From positions 1 through 64,000 of the forward strand of contig JAJDXQ010000036.1 in the NCBI GenBank assembly GCA_022823185.1: DNA of 64,000 nucleotides, read 5' to 3'. Below, in pieces: positions 44,606 through 53,752 of the stretch. The first letter of the stretch is position 1; every line of letters begins with the position of its first letter. The stretch is from Caldilineaceae bacterium. GTDB lineage: Bacteria > Chloroflexota > Anaerolineae > Caldilineales > Caldilineaceae. The translations under genes and the position numbers were made by a program. The notes beneath the pieces were generated by a model that was not told the origin of the DNA, did no database searches, and saw nothing but the letters and a program-made list of their open reading frames with translations.

Positions 44606-45468
44606 CTGCCGTCTGCTGAGCCAAAACGACTGTACGCCTTCCACAGATTCTGCATCAATATCACGTTTGTGACTGGACCTGTGCCGCCCGGTACCGGTGT
44701 CATCATTCCGGCGACCTCTTGAACACTAGCTTGATTGCAGTCTCCCTTCAGTGAACCCCCGATGTAAGTGGTACCGAAATCCACAACAGTTGCCCCCGGT
44801 TTGACCCAATCTCCGGTAACCATTTCAGGTTGACCAACCGCTACGCACAGGATGTCCGCCTGCCGGGCAACGGCGGGAAGATTCACTGTGCGGCTGTGGG
44901 CGATCGTAACCGTGCAATGGCGATGAAGCAGCAGGAGAGCCATGGGCTTTCCGACAATGTCACTGCGTCCAATCACAACTGCGCTCTTCCCCTTGAAGAT
45001 GACGCCGGCATCTTCCAACAGTGCTATGGCGCCCGCTGGTGTGGCGGGCACGAAGTGCGGTTGACGCTGCGCGGCCAGGCGGCCAGCGTTCAGTGGATGG
45101 ACGCCGTCGACATCCTTGGCTGGCTCCAGGAGTTCAACGAGCCGGGAGTCGTCGATGTAATCGGGCAAGGGCTCCAGAATCATGATTCCATGTACGGCGC
45201 TATCGTTGTTCAGGTCTGCGAGCGCAGACTGGACTTCGATTTGGCTGCTGCCTTCATCCAGCTCTACTGGCCTCAGGTCGGCGCCAACGGCCTGGCAGGC
45301 GCGGCGTATGGCGCGCAGGTAGCCTGCGGCTGCGGGGTCGGCGCCGACCTGCAAGGCGGCCAACGTCGGGCGGGCGCCGGTTCTGGCGGCTGTCTCAGAG
45401 AACTTTGCGGAGAGTTCGCTCTGCAATACGCCGGCGACATCTCGCCCTTTCAGGAGTTGCGCGCTCAT
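44602..45468 (-). CDS. folD: Methylenetetrahydrofolate dehydrogenase / methenyl-THF cyclohydrolase
   Basis: FolD interconverts methylene-, methenyl- and 10-formyl-tetrahydrofolate with NADP, supplying one-carbon units. The 288-aa protein has the expected motifs: the catalytic-lysine region is altered in spacing ([20 protein letters not shown]), with [11 protein letters not shown], the [10 protein letters not shown] segment and the nucleotide-binding [29 protein letters not shown] near the end is the second family signature (consensus PGGVGPMT). The usual YxxxK motif is not obvious, which leaves the cyclohydrolase activity slightly open. It overlaps the upstream fchA gene by four nucleotides (ATGA), so the two are co-translated. 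Confidence 0.92.
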   Translation of the reverse strand: MSAQLLKGRDVAGVLQSELSAKFSETAARTGARPTLAALQVGADPAAAGYLRAIRRACQAVGADLRPVELDEGSSQIEVQSALADLNNDSAVHGIMILEPLPDYIDDSRLVELLEPAKDVDGVHPLNAGRLAAQRQPHFVPATPAGAIALLEDAGVIFKGKSAVVIGRSDIVGKPMALLLLHRHCTVTIAHSRTVNLPAVARQADILCVAVGQPEMVTGDWVKPGATVVDFGTTYIGGSLKGDCNQASVQEVAGMMTPVPGGTGPVTNVILMQNLWKAYSRFGSADGS

Positions 45469-46112
45469 ATCGCGACACCCAGAACTTGTGCGCAGACAGC
45501 GCGGGAGGTCTCATAGCGGGTCTCGGCAGACGCTTTCAAAGCCGTCACCTTGTCTTTCATTTCTGCTATAAAGGTCTCATCTTTCATGAATTTGAGATTT
45601 ATGTCTACGTTGACGAGCGCGCTGAGCAGGGCGGAATGGGCCAGATGTGCGGCGGTTGCGGCGTCACTGACCACGTTTGCATTGCCTTTCCCGGCAATCG
45701 GAGGCGTCAATTCCAGGAGTTCGCCACAAAGGGAGGCGATTGTAAAGGGGACCAGGGCAGCCCCGCGCAGGGCTTGCTGCATGGCTTCGGCGCGGGCAGC
45801 CTTTTCGGCGTCGGTCTTGCGCGGCATGGCATAGCAGGCGGCGACCGCGCCAAATGCCTCGGCGTCCTCGTCGGCCAAAGTCAGGAGTTGGACACGCAGG
45901 TCTTCAGTTCGGCGCAGAAGCTGTTGCATCTCCTCCTCTACGGCCGCGTACTTCTTCCGTCCCACGGTAAAGTTCAAAACCATACTCAGCAGCGCGGCGG
46001 CCTGGCAGCCGGTGAGGGCGGCAGCCGCGCCGCCGCCCGGTGTCGACTCTCCTGCCGCCAGTTCGCTCAGAAACGTGCTGATGGGGGCCTTCGCTGTGCT
46101 CAATTCAGTCAC
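45465..46112 (-). CDS. fchA: Cyclodeaminase/cyclohydrolase family protein (FchA)
   Basis: This small 215-aa helical protein belongs to the formiminotransferase-cyclodeaminase C-domain family; stand-alone members act as methenyl-THF cyclohydrolase or formimino-THF cyclodeaminase. Typical features are [20 protein letters not shown] near the N-terminus and the later [20 protein letters not shown] and [17 protein letters not shown] stretches. The gene starts the fchA-folD pair, with a four-base overlap. The pairing suggests one-carbon folate interconversion rather than histidine breakdown, since no hut genes are seen. Confidence 0.88.
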   Translation of the reverse strand: MTELSTAKAPISTFLSELAAGESTPGGGAAAALTGCQAAALLSMVLNFTVGRKKYAAVEEEMQQLLRRTEDLRVQLLTLADEDAEAFGAVAACYAMPRKTDAEKAARAEAMQQALRGAALVPFTIASLCGELLELTPPIAGKGNANVVSDAATAAHLAHSALLSALVNVDINLKFMKDETFIAEMKDKVTALKASAETRYETSRAVCAQVLGVAI

Positions 46113-46467
46113 GTAGAGTCCTCTCTATGGATTTGCGCCGCAAAAGGCTCCCGCGGAGGCAGTCAGGTCACCGTTCATTGCACAGTGGACTCCAGGGCGA
46201 ACACAGTGACGAACTCAGAAATGTCTGCAGCCGAGATAGTTGAACGATTTGGGATATAGTGCGGCGCAACGGGAATCAGCGCTTGCCAGGTCATCTTGTC
46301 ATCCTGCCGATTATATCATTCGCAATATCATTTTGCCAGACCAGAAGGGAAATTGCAGGGGCTCCGGCATGTTTTTTCCAGTCCGCCAGGCGTGTGTCTG
46401 AACCGTGTAAGCAAGGGCAAAGGCACAAATGAAGGCTCCTTCGCGTCTGGGGGGACGACGCCTGGCC
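46113..46467. other. Non-coding gap upstream of fchA
   Basis: These 355 bases lie between the end of the membrane glycosyltransferase and the start of fchA, both leftward. They should contain the fchA-folD promoter, but I could not pick a convincing -35/-10 pair or terminator. Confidence 0.4.
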
Positions 46468-48639
46468 TCACTGGCTGTCCTGCAGCGAAATGCTGGCAAG
46501 AGTCACCTCCGGTTCCCATACACCTATTTCCACGGTGGGAACCAGCGTTTCGACATTGTATACAACCAGCCTCAGTTCGTAGCTATCGGGGGAGACGTCC
46601 GCCGGCGGGGTGAATTGAACCAGTGTGTCGATTCTCTCATCCGGGTCCCAGAGGCTCGTCGGCAGGTGAAGCGGGTTCCACAGAGTATCGTCTTGTTGAA
46701 AGACTGCCTCTCCCTCCCTGTTGTGTAACCTTAGAGAGATCGAATAGTCGACGGCCACGTCGGGCTTCACTTCCCAGTTCAAGGCCATCCAAACTGGCCG
46801 GCCCTTCTCAACGATCATCGGTAGGTCGCCGGCGAATTCTCTCCGTCCCTGTCCGATGGCAAAGCCCAGCAGAGAGATGCCCCCGTCATAGTGAACCGTC
46901 TTGGGGTTCATGTGTTCGTAGAATGACCAGGGCTCACTGAGTGAGATGTTGGTGAAGCTGTGGACTTGGAAATCAGTGAAATTCTCGGTCTCTTCGAATT
47001 GGGCGTATTTTCGCAACAAAAAGGAGACGCGGCCGGTGTCATTTCCTATCCAGCCAACGTGAATGTTGTTCAGTTGGACCAACTTAACTCTTGTCAAGTT
47101 ACTCTTCAGAGCGAGCGCGGACCGGATCGATTCTGCTAAATGGGACAGGTCCGTTGTGTCTCTTTGAAAGTAGAATATGGAGGCAGTTCCTGTGTAAATA
47201 TAACCGAGACTGGGATGCTCGAGTGTGTCCGGGATGAGGTATATTTCCCCCTCGGACGAGGGTTGGGCCTCAAGGGCACGGGCGAAGTCTGACCAGGGGA
47301 CCTCGTATGCAAACTGAACGCCTGGTTCGAATGCCCAAGTGCCAAAGTAGCTGCGGAAAGTCGCTATTCCCTGAATCAGAATTGCGACTGTCAGGACGGC
47401 TGACAAGGCAAGAGCTCCTTCCCGAATTTTGGAGGGGAAGAAGCGTTTCGAAGCGAACTGGAAGGCTTCCCAAACACCCAAGGCTGTGAGCAGATAGACA
47501 GGAGGCGTCGCGCCAAGCATTCTCAGCGTATTTGGCGCGTAGTCTCTGGCGATTACCGCGGGCAGGAGGAGGAAAGCAAGCCAAAGGAGCAGGAGTCGAC
47601 CGGAGGGGAGCTTCCACTGCCAGAGCGCGATGCCCGACCCGAGCCAGAAGAAGGCGGCTTCCCAAGGGTTTAGCATGGGCAGGGCGTTGTGATTGTGACG
47701 CCAACTAACATCGCCGTTGAATCCGAAGGCTTCCAGATGCCCGATTACATTGTCAAACAGGGCGCCAAGAGGGTTTCCCCGGTTGATTTCATTGCTGAGG
47801 ATGGAAAGCGAGTTGCTGCGGAGAAAGAAGTGTTCCGGATTGAAGAGGAAGAAAAATAGAATCGGGGCCGCGACGAGGAAGGCCGCGACCCCAAAGGTCA
47901 GAACCCAGGGGAGTTCAGCCTTGACTTGGGCTCTTCTGCCTGGTCGATATGGGATCAGGAAACTCAGTCCAAAAGCGACGAAGAGAAAGGGGGTGAAGCG
48001 GGCTGGGATGTAGGTGTATTGCACGAGCCCGGCGCAGATTCCAGCGAGCGCAACGGTCTTCCAGCTGCGTTCACGCCATCCCCACCAGAGCAGGGCCAAA
48101 CAGAGGGAGAGGAGAAGGAGCAGGTGATTTGCTCTGAAGACTGTTCGCCCTAAGACGGTCTGGCCGATGGAGACTGCCATCAGGCTGGCGCCGACGCCGC
48201 CAATGAAGATGCCGCGCCAGGGCGTTTCGAGGCCTTTCTCGTCTCGACCATAAAGCAGGCGACCAAGCCAGAAGACTACAAAGACGGTTGCGGCGCTGGC
48301 CAACGCTGTGGGGAGACGAAGCGCCAGGTCGGTTTGCCCCAGAAGAGTAATCGAGAGGGCAATCAGGTAAACGACCAGTCCTTCGTGGCCGCTGAATTCG
48401 GAGGGGAAGAAGACGGCGTGCTCGCCATTGAGGACCCGTAACGCGTCAATTCCGTTGAGGGCCTCACTGACTTGGATGCCTGCCGGCAACTCACCCAGGC
48501 GATAGAGGCGAAGCATCAGCGCAGCAAACGCCAGAGCCGCGGTGATTCCCGCTACGATCAGTCGACGACTGCGGGGGCTTGGCGCATGGAGATTCGAATT
48601 TCCGGCATTCGAATCCGGCTTTACGGCGCTTTCAGGCAT
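46468..48639 (-). CDS. GT39-like membrane glycosyltransferase
   Basis: This 723-aa polytopic inner-membrane protein has about 11-12 hydrophobic segments between residues 28 and 440 and a large, mostly soluble C-terminal part (about 450-720) facing outside. The layout fits the PMT/ArnT (GT39, GT-C fold) families, which transfer sugars from polyprenyl phosphates. The first external loop, where these enzymes carry a catalytic Asp-Glu pair, reads GIQVSEALNGIDALRVLNGE: the glutamate is present but the aspartate is a serine. The C-terminal region contains beta-rich sequence (NWEVKPDVAVDYSISLRLHN). ATG 48639. The acceptor and sugar are unknown; a non-catalytic role is possible. Confidence 0.8.
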   Translation of the reverse strand: MPESAVKPDSNAGNSNLHAPSPRSRRLIVAGITAALAFAALMLRLYRLGELPAGIQVSEALNGIDALRVLNGEHAVFFPSEFSGHEGLVVYLIALSITLLGQTDLALRLPTALASAATVFVVFWLGRLLYGRDEKGLETPWRGIFIGGVGASLMAVSIGQTVLGRTVFRANHLLLLLSLCLALLWWGWRERSWKTVALAGICAGLVQYTYIPARFTPFLFVAFGLSFLIPYRPGRRAQVKAELPWVLTFGVAAFLVAAPILFFFLFNPEHFFLRSNSLSILSNEINRGNPLGALFDNVIGHLEAFGFNGDVSWRHNHNALPMLNPWEAAFFWLGSGIALWQWKLPSGRLLLLWLAFLLLPAVIARDYAPNTLRMLGATPPVYLLTALGVWEAFQFASKRFFPSKIREGALALSAVLTVAILIQGIATFRSYFGTWAFEPGVQFAYEVPWSDFARALEAQPSSEGEIYLIPDTLEHPSLGYIYTGTASIFYFQRDTTDLSHLAESIRSALALKSNLTRVKLVQLNNIHVGWIGNDTGRVSFLLRKYAQFEETENFTDFQVHSFTNISLSEPWSFYEHMNPKTVHYDGGISLLGFAIGQGRREFAGDLPMIVEKGRPVWMALNWEVKPDVAVDYSISLRLHNREGEAVFQQDDTLWNPLHLPTSLWDPDERIDTLVQFTPPADVSPDSYELRLVVYNVETLVPTVEIGVWEPEVTLASISLQDSQ

Positions 48640-49061
48640 CGCTTACACTCCGAAGAGAACGAGGAATGTTGCCGTGGGGCAAACTGAACAGGTAAGGCTT
48701 GGCCGACCGCCAATTGGCCGCGCTTATTTTCTCACAGAAGGCGCGGGCATACCAGAGTCCAGGCGTCCCAAAACAGGCTAGTGGGAGACAGAGGCGGGTG
48801 GCAGGCGCGATTAGCTTGGGGGGCTTCCTCGGAGAGGGCTCAGTTTCGTTGCAAGGGAGGCGCCCCAACTGTTGCGGATTCCTGATGACCAATGGGGGCG
48901 AGAGCGTTGCAACTGGCATTGACAGTTTGCAGTACCTTTAGTACTCTGCCCTCGTTTGTACTCTGACAGAAAACCAGGTCCACAAACAGCGCTAAGTGTG
49001 TCGAGGCGGCTTCCAATCGCGACGCGGGCTGGCGTCCGCCGGGGGGAGGGACGATACCACC
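48640..49061. other. Divergent region before the 49-53.6 kb operon
   Basis: These 422 bases separate the leftward glycosyltransferase from the rightward dehydrogenase. They contain the promoter at 48919-48947 and an 8-base direct repeat GTACTCTG (48941-48948 and about 48958-48965). No RNA gene or terminator is seen. Confidence 0.45.
48919..48947 (+). promoter_or_regulatory. Promoter with embedded dyad, 49-53.6 kb operon
   Basis: A perfect -35 TTGACA (48919-48924) is followed by 17 nt and a weak -10 TACTCT (48942-48947). The dyad AGTAC-CTTTA-GTACT lies across the end of the spacer and the -10, a usual place for a repressor site. The leader to ATG 49062 would be about 108 nt. Confidence 0.5.
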
Positions 49062-50069
49062 ATGAAGAGCAGCGCGCTCATTTGCAACCTACAGGAGCAG
49101 TTTTCATTGCAGGAGTTCGACATACCCAGGCTGGCGCCAGCTGACATCCTGGTACGGTGCCTTTGGTCAGGTGTCAGCGTGGGAACGGAGTTTGCGGTTT
49201 TCCGAAAGAAGCTCGACTACGGTCCCTTTCCGGTCTGCACGGGCTACCAGGCCGTTGGGATCGTGGAGGATGTTGGCGTGGGCGTTACGAGGTTTAGCGT
49301 AGGGGACAAGGTTTACTATCGACGCAGCTCCCTACCGATGGTGGTGGACGGCCACCCGGTCACCATATGTTCGGGCGCGCATTCCTCATACGCGCTCATG
49401 CCGGAGGATGCCGAAGTCGAACTGCTGCCAGAAGGGGTTGACGAGGAAACGGCCTCAATGTTTGTCATGCCGTCGGTGGGTTACAACGCGGTCGATATGG
49501 CGGGCATTCAGATGGGCGACGTTGTTGCTTTCCATGCGGTCGGGCTGATCGGGTTGGGCGCGCTGGCGGCGGCCAGGCTGCGGGGCGCGGTAACCATCGC
49601 GATAGACCTGAACCCGCGACGACTTGACATGGCAAGAGAATTTGGGGCAGCGCACTTGATAGACGCCAGGGGCTCTTCTCTGGACGAGCTGATTGAGCAG
49701 GTTGAAGCGATTCAGCCAGGGGGCGCTGACGCGGTTTTTGAGGGGAGCGGGATTCCCTCTTGCCTGGACCTGGCCTTTCCGCTTGCCCGGCTGCACGGGA
49801 AATTCGTCTTTCTTGGCAACTATGGCAAGGCGCCCATTTCTTTCAATTTTCTTGTGCCCCACGCCCGGCAATTGACGGCGTTTTTTCCTTGCAACGATGG
49901 TCTGGCTCCTTGCCGGGAGGCCGTATTGCGCAACATCGCTACCGGGGCCATTCCATGGGAGAGGACGATAACCCACCGTGTAGCGGCTGAAGAGGCGCCG
50001 GCGCTGTATGCCAAGATCAACAACGACGAGATCCCTGACCTGCTCGGCGCCGTGATCCGCTGGGATTGA
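49062..50069 (+). CDS. Zinc-type alcohol/polyol dehydrogenase-like oxidoreductase
   Basis: This medium-chain dehydrogenase of 335 aa has the GroES-like N-terminal domain (SGVSVGTEFAVFRKK, CTGYQAVGIVEDVG) and a Rossmann domain. The nucleotide loop reads VVAFHAVGLIGLGALAAARL and is followed by TIAIDLNPRRLDMAREFGA. The catalytic-zinc cysteine of classical enzymes is not obvious at the start (WSGVSVGTE instead of CGICGTD), similar to bacteriochlorophyllide/threonine-type relatives. ATG 49062 has GGGGGAGGGA upstream; the frame to 48996 lacks similarity. It is the first gene of a rightward run with an epimerase, an enolase-superfamily dehydratase, PfpI and HAD genes. The substrate is unknown. Confidence 0.85.
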   Translation: MKSSALICNLQEQFSLQEFDIPRLAPADILVRCLWSGVSVGTEFAVFRKKLDYGPFPVCTGYQAVGIVEDVGVGVTRFSVGDKVYYRRSSLPMVVDGHPVTICSGAHSSYALMPEDAEVELLPEGVDEETASMFVMPSVGYNAVDMAGIQMGDVVAFHAVGLIGLGALAAARLRGAVTIAIDLNPRRLDMAREFGAAHLIDARGSSLDELIEQVEAIQPGGADAVFEGSGIPSCLDLAFPLARLHGKFVFLGNYGKAPISFNFLVPHARQLTAFFPCNDGLAPCREAVLRNIATGAIPWERTITHRVAAEEAPALYAKINNDEIPDLLGAVIRWD

Positions 50070-50195
50070 TTCTGAGGGGGCCTTTCTCAGGTCGGGGCGC
50101 CGAAGGGCTGGGGGCAGAAGAATGCTCGGGAAGTCAGGCAGTGCGGACGGTGGGGACACGCGGAAGCTTCTGGCCGAAAGAGGGAGAGCATTTGA

Positions 50196-51053
50196 ATGAG
50201 TAGAATTCTGGTTACCGGCACAAGCGGGTTTATTGGCGGCGCGCTGGCGAAGGCAGTTGCCGACGACGGCGCTCACGAACTCATATGCCTTTCGCGGAAG
50301 CCGACGGATATAGTAGGTGGGACGTCGATCGCCGGCGACTTTTCTGTCCCGAATGCGTTGCGAAAGCTGGACAGACTCGGCGGCATCGACGTTCTGGTCC
50401 ATCTTGCCGCCGTAACGGGCGGTTGTTCTGAGGAGGAGGGACTGCGAGTCAATGTGGCGGGCACGCATCACCTGCTGCGTTACCTCATCGAGCGCGGGTG
50501 CAGGAAGTTCGTTCTGGCGAGCTCGATTGCGGCGGTTGGCATGCAGTCGGTCGACTTCCGGCCGCTGCAACTTCCAATGCCGGATGAACATCCGTGCCTG
50601 GATCGCGATGGGTACGGGTTCACCAAGTATCTGATGGAGGAGGTGACTCGCTACCTTTCCAGACAGAATGAAAGGCTGGATTTCATCAATTTAAGGCTGG
50701 CAAGTATCGCTCCCGACGACCGTACGCTCACGCCGCTGGAACCGGGTCCGATTCCATTGTGGGGGATGGGTAGGATTTCGATTCTGCGATTGAGCGACAC
50801 TGTACGCTGTCTGCTGGCCGCGGTGGAGGCGCCGCTCAAGCCTGGCGTGCGCATATTGAATGCGGTGGGCAGTCAGGCATGCGTTGCAGTGCCTGTGCCA
50901 GAACTAATTCGTACATGGTACGGAAGTGAAGCCGAAGAGCTTGACTTTTCGCACTATGAGCGGCCCGGACACGAGAAGGATCCCGTGTATGATATTTCGC
51001 GAATTGAACAAGAGCTGGGGTTTGTGCCGCAGATGCCAATCTTGGGAGACTGA
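50196..51053 (+). CDS. NAD-dependent epimerase/dehydratase family protein
   Basis: This extended short-chain dehydrogenase has 285 aa. The N-terminal NAD motif is ILVTGTSGFIGGALAKAVAD (residues 4-23, GxxGxxG). LVHLAAVTGG follows; the active-site serine region is KFVLASSIAAVG, and the YxxxK pair is in DRDGYGFTKYLMEEV. ATG 50196 has AGAGGGAGAG upstream. It lies 126 nt after the dehydrogenase and six nt before the next gene. Such proteins act on nucleotide sugars or on sugar acids; given the neighbouring MR-family dehydratase, a uronate dehydrogenase-like role is possible but not proven. Confidence 0.88.
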   Translation: MSRILVTGTSGFIGGALAKAVADDGAHELICLSRKPTDIVGGTSIAGDFSVPNALRKLDRLGGIDVLVHLAAVTGGCSEEEGLRVNVAGTHHLLRYLIERGCRKFVLASSIAAVGMQSVDFRPLQLPMPDEHPCLDRDGYGFTKYLMEEVTRYLSRQNERLDFINLRLASIAPDDRTLTPLEPGPIPLWGMGRISILRLSDTVRCLLAAVEAPLKPGVRILNAVGSQACVAVPVPELIRTWYGSEAEELDFSHYERPGHEKDPVYDISRIEQELGFVPQMPILGD

Positions 51054-51059
51054 AGAGTG

Positions 51060-52148
51060 ATGAGAATAACGGAGGTCCTCACCGACCACTATCGCATACC
51101 CCTGCCGGTGGTCCTGTCGGACTCCACACACGGGGACATATCCCATTTCGGGCTTATCGTCGCGCGCATCCAGACGGCCGGCGGGTTGGAGGGGATGGGC
51201 TATACGTATTCGGTGGGGGACATTGGGGGAAGCGCAATTGAGGCGATGGTTCGTGACGACCTGGCGCCAGTGCTTGTGGGCGAGGAAGGCGACCGAATTG
51301 AGCGGTTGTGGGAACGAATGTGGTGGCACGTGCATTTCGTAGGGCGGGGCGGCGCGGCCTCCTTTGCGATGGCTGCGCTGGATATCGCGCTGTGGGATTT
51401 GCGGGGCCGGGCCAACGGCGAGCCGTGGTGGCGGCTGCTGGGGGGGCACGATCCCCGCGTTCCGGTTTACGCCGGCGGAATCGACTTACAGTTCTCGCTT
51501 GAGGCGCTGCTGGCGCAGGCTGACAGCTTCGCGGCCCAAGGCTTTCGGGCCATCAAAATGAAGGTCGGCCGCGAGCGTTTGTCTGAGGATATCGAGCGGG
51601 TCGCTGCGATGCGCAGCCATCTGGGATCGGACTTTCCTCTGATGGCAGACGCGAACATGCGATGGCGGGTTGATGAGGCGATCCGGGCGGCGCGCGGCTT
51701 GGCGCCGTTGGGGCTCTTCTGGTTGGAGGAGCCGACGATTCCGGATGACGTGGCCGGCCACGCCCGCATTGCGCGTGAGGGGGGACTGCCGATTGCGACC
51801 GGCGAGAATTTTCATACTGTGTACGAGTTTCAGCAGATGATACAGCATGGGGCGATCTCCTTTCCCGAGCCGGACGTGGCGACATTGGGCGGTGTAACGC
51901 CCTGGCTGAAGGTTGCCCATCTGGCGGAGACCTGCAACCTGCCGGTGACCACGCACGGCGTACACGACCTGCAGGTTCATCTCCTGGCCGCAATTCCGAA
52001 CAGTTCCTATCTGGAGGCGCATGGTTTTGGGTTGGACCGCTTTATTCGACATCCACTGAAAATTGAAGAAGGGGAGGCTGTCGCGCCGGATAGAGCCGGA
52101 CATGGCGTGGAATTCGACTGGGAAGCGCTTGAGGAGCATCGAGTATGA
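51060..52148 (+). CDS. Enolase-superfamily enzyme (mandelate racemase/muconate lactonizing type)
   Basis: This 362-aa protein has a complete set of superfamily residues: the KxK motif in AIKMKVG (Lys166/Lys168), metal ligands Asp197 (MADANMRW), Glu223 or 224 (FWLEEP) and Glu249 (ATGEN), and the acid-base histidine in TTHGVHD (His299). This matches the mandelate-racemase subgroup, whose members dehydrate sugar acids or racemise hydroxy acids. The GTG at 51057 directly before ATG 51060 is an alternative start. The gene overlaps the next one by four bases (ATGA). The sugar acid cannot be named from sequence. Confidence 0.9.
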   Translation: MRITEVLTDHYRIPLPVVLSDSTHGDISHFGLIVARIQTAGGLEGMGYTYSVGDIGGSAIEAMVRDDLAPVLVGEEGDRIERLWERMWWHVHFVGRGGAASFAMAALDIALWDLRGRANGEPWWRLLGGHDPRVPVYAGGIDLQFSLEALLAQADSFAAQGFRAIKMKVGRERLSEDIERVAAMRSHLGSDFPLMADANMRWRVDEAIRAARGLAPLGLFWLEEPTIPDDVAGHARIAREGGLPIATGENFHTVYEFQQMIQHGAISFPEPDVATLGGVTPWLKVAHLAETCNLPVTTHGVHDLQVHLLAAIPNSSYLEAHGFGLDRFIRHPLKIEEGEAVAPDRAGHGVEFDWEALEEHRV

Positions 52149-52783
52149 GCGAATCGAAGGGGCGTATGGAGAAGCAATTGACTGGGAAGAAGGTCGCGAT
52201 TCTAACTGCGCACGAGTTTGAAGACATCGAGGTAATGTACACAGTGCTGCAGTTGAGCCAGGCGGGCGCTGAAATCGTTGTCGGCACGCTGCCGCAGAGC
52301 GCGCTCGGCCACTTTCACGGGAGGCCGGCGTGGCCAGAGAAGCCGATCACGGGCCGGTTCGGTCACACGATTCCATTCGACGTGCTGGCTGAAGGCAATC
52401 GCTACACGGTGCAATGCATCTGGGAGATGGAGCCGCAGGCGTACGATGCAGTCATATTTCCTGGAGGCCTCGCTCCCGATTTCTTGCGGATCGATGACAA
52501 GACGCTGGCCTTTGCAGCGGCTATCCACGGCGTAGGCAAGGTCGTGGCAGCCATCTGCCACGGGCCGCAGGTCTTGATTTCACTCGACCGTCAATGTGGG
52601 ACCGATTGTATTACCGGGCGCAATGTAACGGCTTACTGTGCGGTAACAGACGACATTCTGAATGCCGGAGGTATCTACCACGATGTGCCGGCGTTGATCG
52701 ACGGCAACGTGGTGACCGGGCGGGTCCCGGACGACTTGCCGGAATTCTGCGATGCAATCGTAGAGGCGCTGTCCGCAGGGTGA
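52145..52783 (+). CDS. DJ-1/PfpI family protein
   Basis: This 212-aa class I glutamine amidotransferase-like protein of the PfpI/YhbO branch has the nucleophile Cys138 in VVAAICHGPQVLIS, the nearby acidic residue in AHEFEDIEV (Glu24/Glu26) and the substrate loop VIFPGGLAPDFLR. Members act as glyoxalase III/deglycase-type or stress proteins; here the position inside a sugar-acid operon suggests dealing with reactive carbonyls, which is inference. It starts inside the last codons of the enolase-superfamily gene (ATGA), so translation is coupled. An in-frame ATG seven codons later is also possible. Confidence 0.88.
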   Translation: MSESKGRMEKQLTGKKVAILTAHEFEDIEVMYTVLQLSQAGAEIVVGTLPQSALGHFHGRPAWPEKPITGRFGHTIPFDVLAEGNRYTVQCIWEMEPQAYDAVIFPGGLAPDFLRIDDKTLAFAAAIHGVGKVVAAICHGPQVLISLDRQCGTDCITGRNVTAYCAVTDDILNAGGIYHDVPALIDGNVVTGRVPDDLPEFCDAIVEALSAG

Positions 52784-52880
52784 TGCCCGCCGCCAGATTG
52801 TTCAGTGGGATCCGCCAGCGACCGGTGACATTCTGGTGTTAAGTGACGCATGCAGCAACTGCTGCAAGACAGGAGAAACC

Positions 52881-53597
52881 ATGGACTTTCCCGAAGTAAA
52901 GGCGATGACTTTCGACGTTTTTGGCACGGTGGTTGATTGGCGAGGTTCGATCATCGGGGAAGGGCTGGGCGTGTGGACCGCGAAGGGCGTAAACGTTGAC
53001 TGGCCCAGTTTTGCTGAGGGTTGGCGAAACGGTTATGGGCCGGCCATGCAGCGGGTACGCACAGGCGAACTGCCCTGGACGAACATTGACGCCCTGCACC
53101 GCATGATCCTTGATGAACTGTTAGTGAGCCATGGCGTTTCGGGGTTGTCGGAAGCGGAGAAGGACGATCTGAACCGGGTCTGGCACCGGCTGAATCCTTG
53201 GCCTGACGTTGTGTCCGGACTGGCCCGGCTGCGCAAGCGGTTTGTGGTGGCTTCGCTGTCCAACGGCAATGTCGCGTTGCTGGTGAACATGGCGAGGCAC
53301 GGCGGGTATTGCTGGGACTGCGTGCTGTCGGCAGAGTTGGCGAGGCATTACAAGCCGGATCCGGAGGCATACGCGACGGCGGCGGCGCTGCTGGGCCTGG
53401 AGCCCCATCAGGTGATGATGGTTGCAGCGCATAACGGAGACCTTTCGGGCTCCCGGGCAGTTGGGTTCAGGACGGCATTTGTTCACCGGCCGCGAGAATT
53501 CGGCACTGAGCAGTCGACGGATATGGACCCGGACCCAGAGGTTGATATCGCGGCGACAGATTTTGACGATCTCGCTGACCAGTTAGGGCTTGCTTAG
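52881..53597 (+). CDS. HAD superfamily hydrolase, haloacid dehalogenase type II-like
   Basis: This 238-aa HAD-fold enzyme has the nucleophile Asp12 in MTFDVFGTVVDWRGS (motif I of type II 2-haloacid dehalogenases), motif II serine in FVVASLSNGNVALL, the lysine in ARHYKPDPEAYATA and the terminal acidic motif MMVAAHNGDLSGSRAVGF. The second residue after the nucleophile is Phe, not Asp, which favours dehalogenase over phosphatase activity. ATG 52881 with AGGAG upstream is preferred to the GTG at 52836. It is 97 nt after the PfpI gene and ends the rightward run. Whether it really removes halogen is unproven. Confidence 0.85.
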   Translation: MDFPEVKAMTFDVFGTVVDWRGSIIGEGLGVWTAKGVNVDWPSFAEGWRNGYGPAMQRVRTGELPWTNIDALHRMILDELLVSHGVSGLSEAEKDDLNRVWHRLNPWPDVVSGLARLRKRFVVASLSNGNVALLVNMARHGGYCWDCVLSAELARHYKPDPEAYATAAALLGLEPHQVMMVAAHNGDLSGSRAVGFRTAFVHRPREFGTEQSTDMDPDPEVDIAATDFDDLADQLGLA

Positions 53598-53752
53598 AAC
53601 TGAGCAGGTTGCCTTTTGGTGGGCAAGGCTTCGTTTCATTTCCGGTGGACGCCTGTGGCTTCCCTTGTCTTGGAGGGGCAGGGCGTGCTGGTCCGCGACT
53701 GGGCGCGAAGGGACGCGAAGAGTCGAGGGGCGAGGGCGATGTTCTGGTGGCG

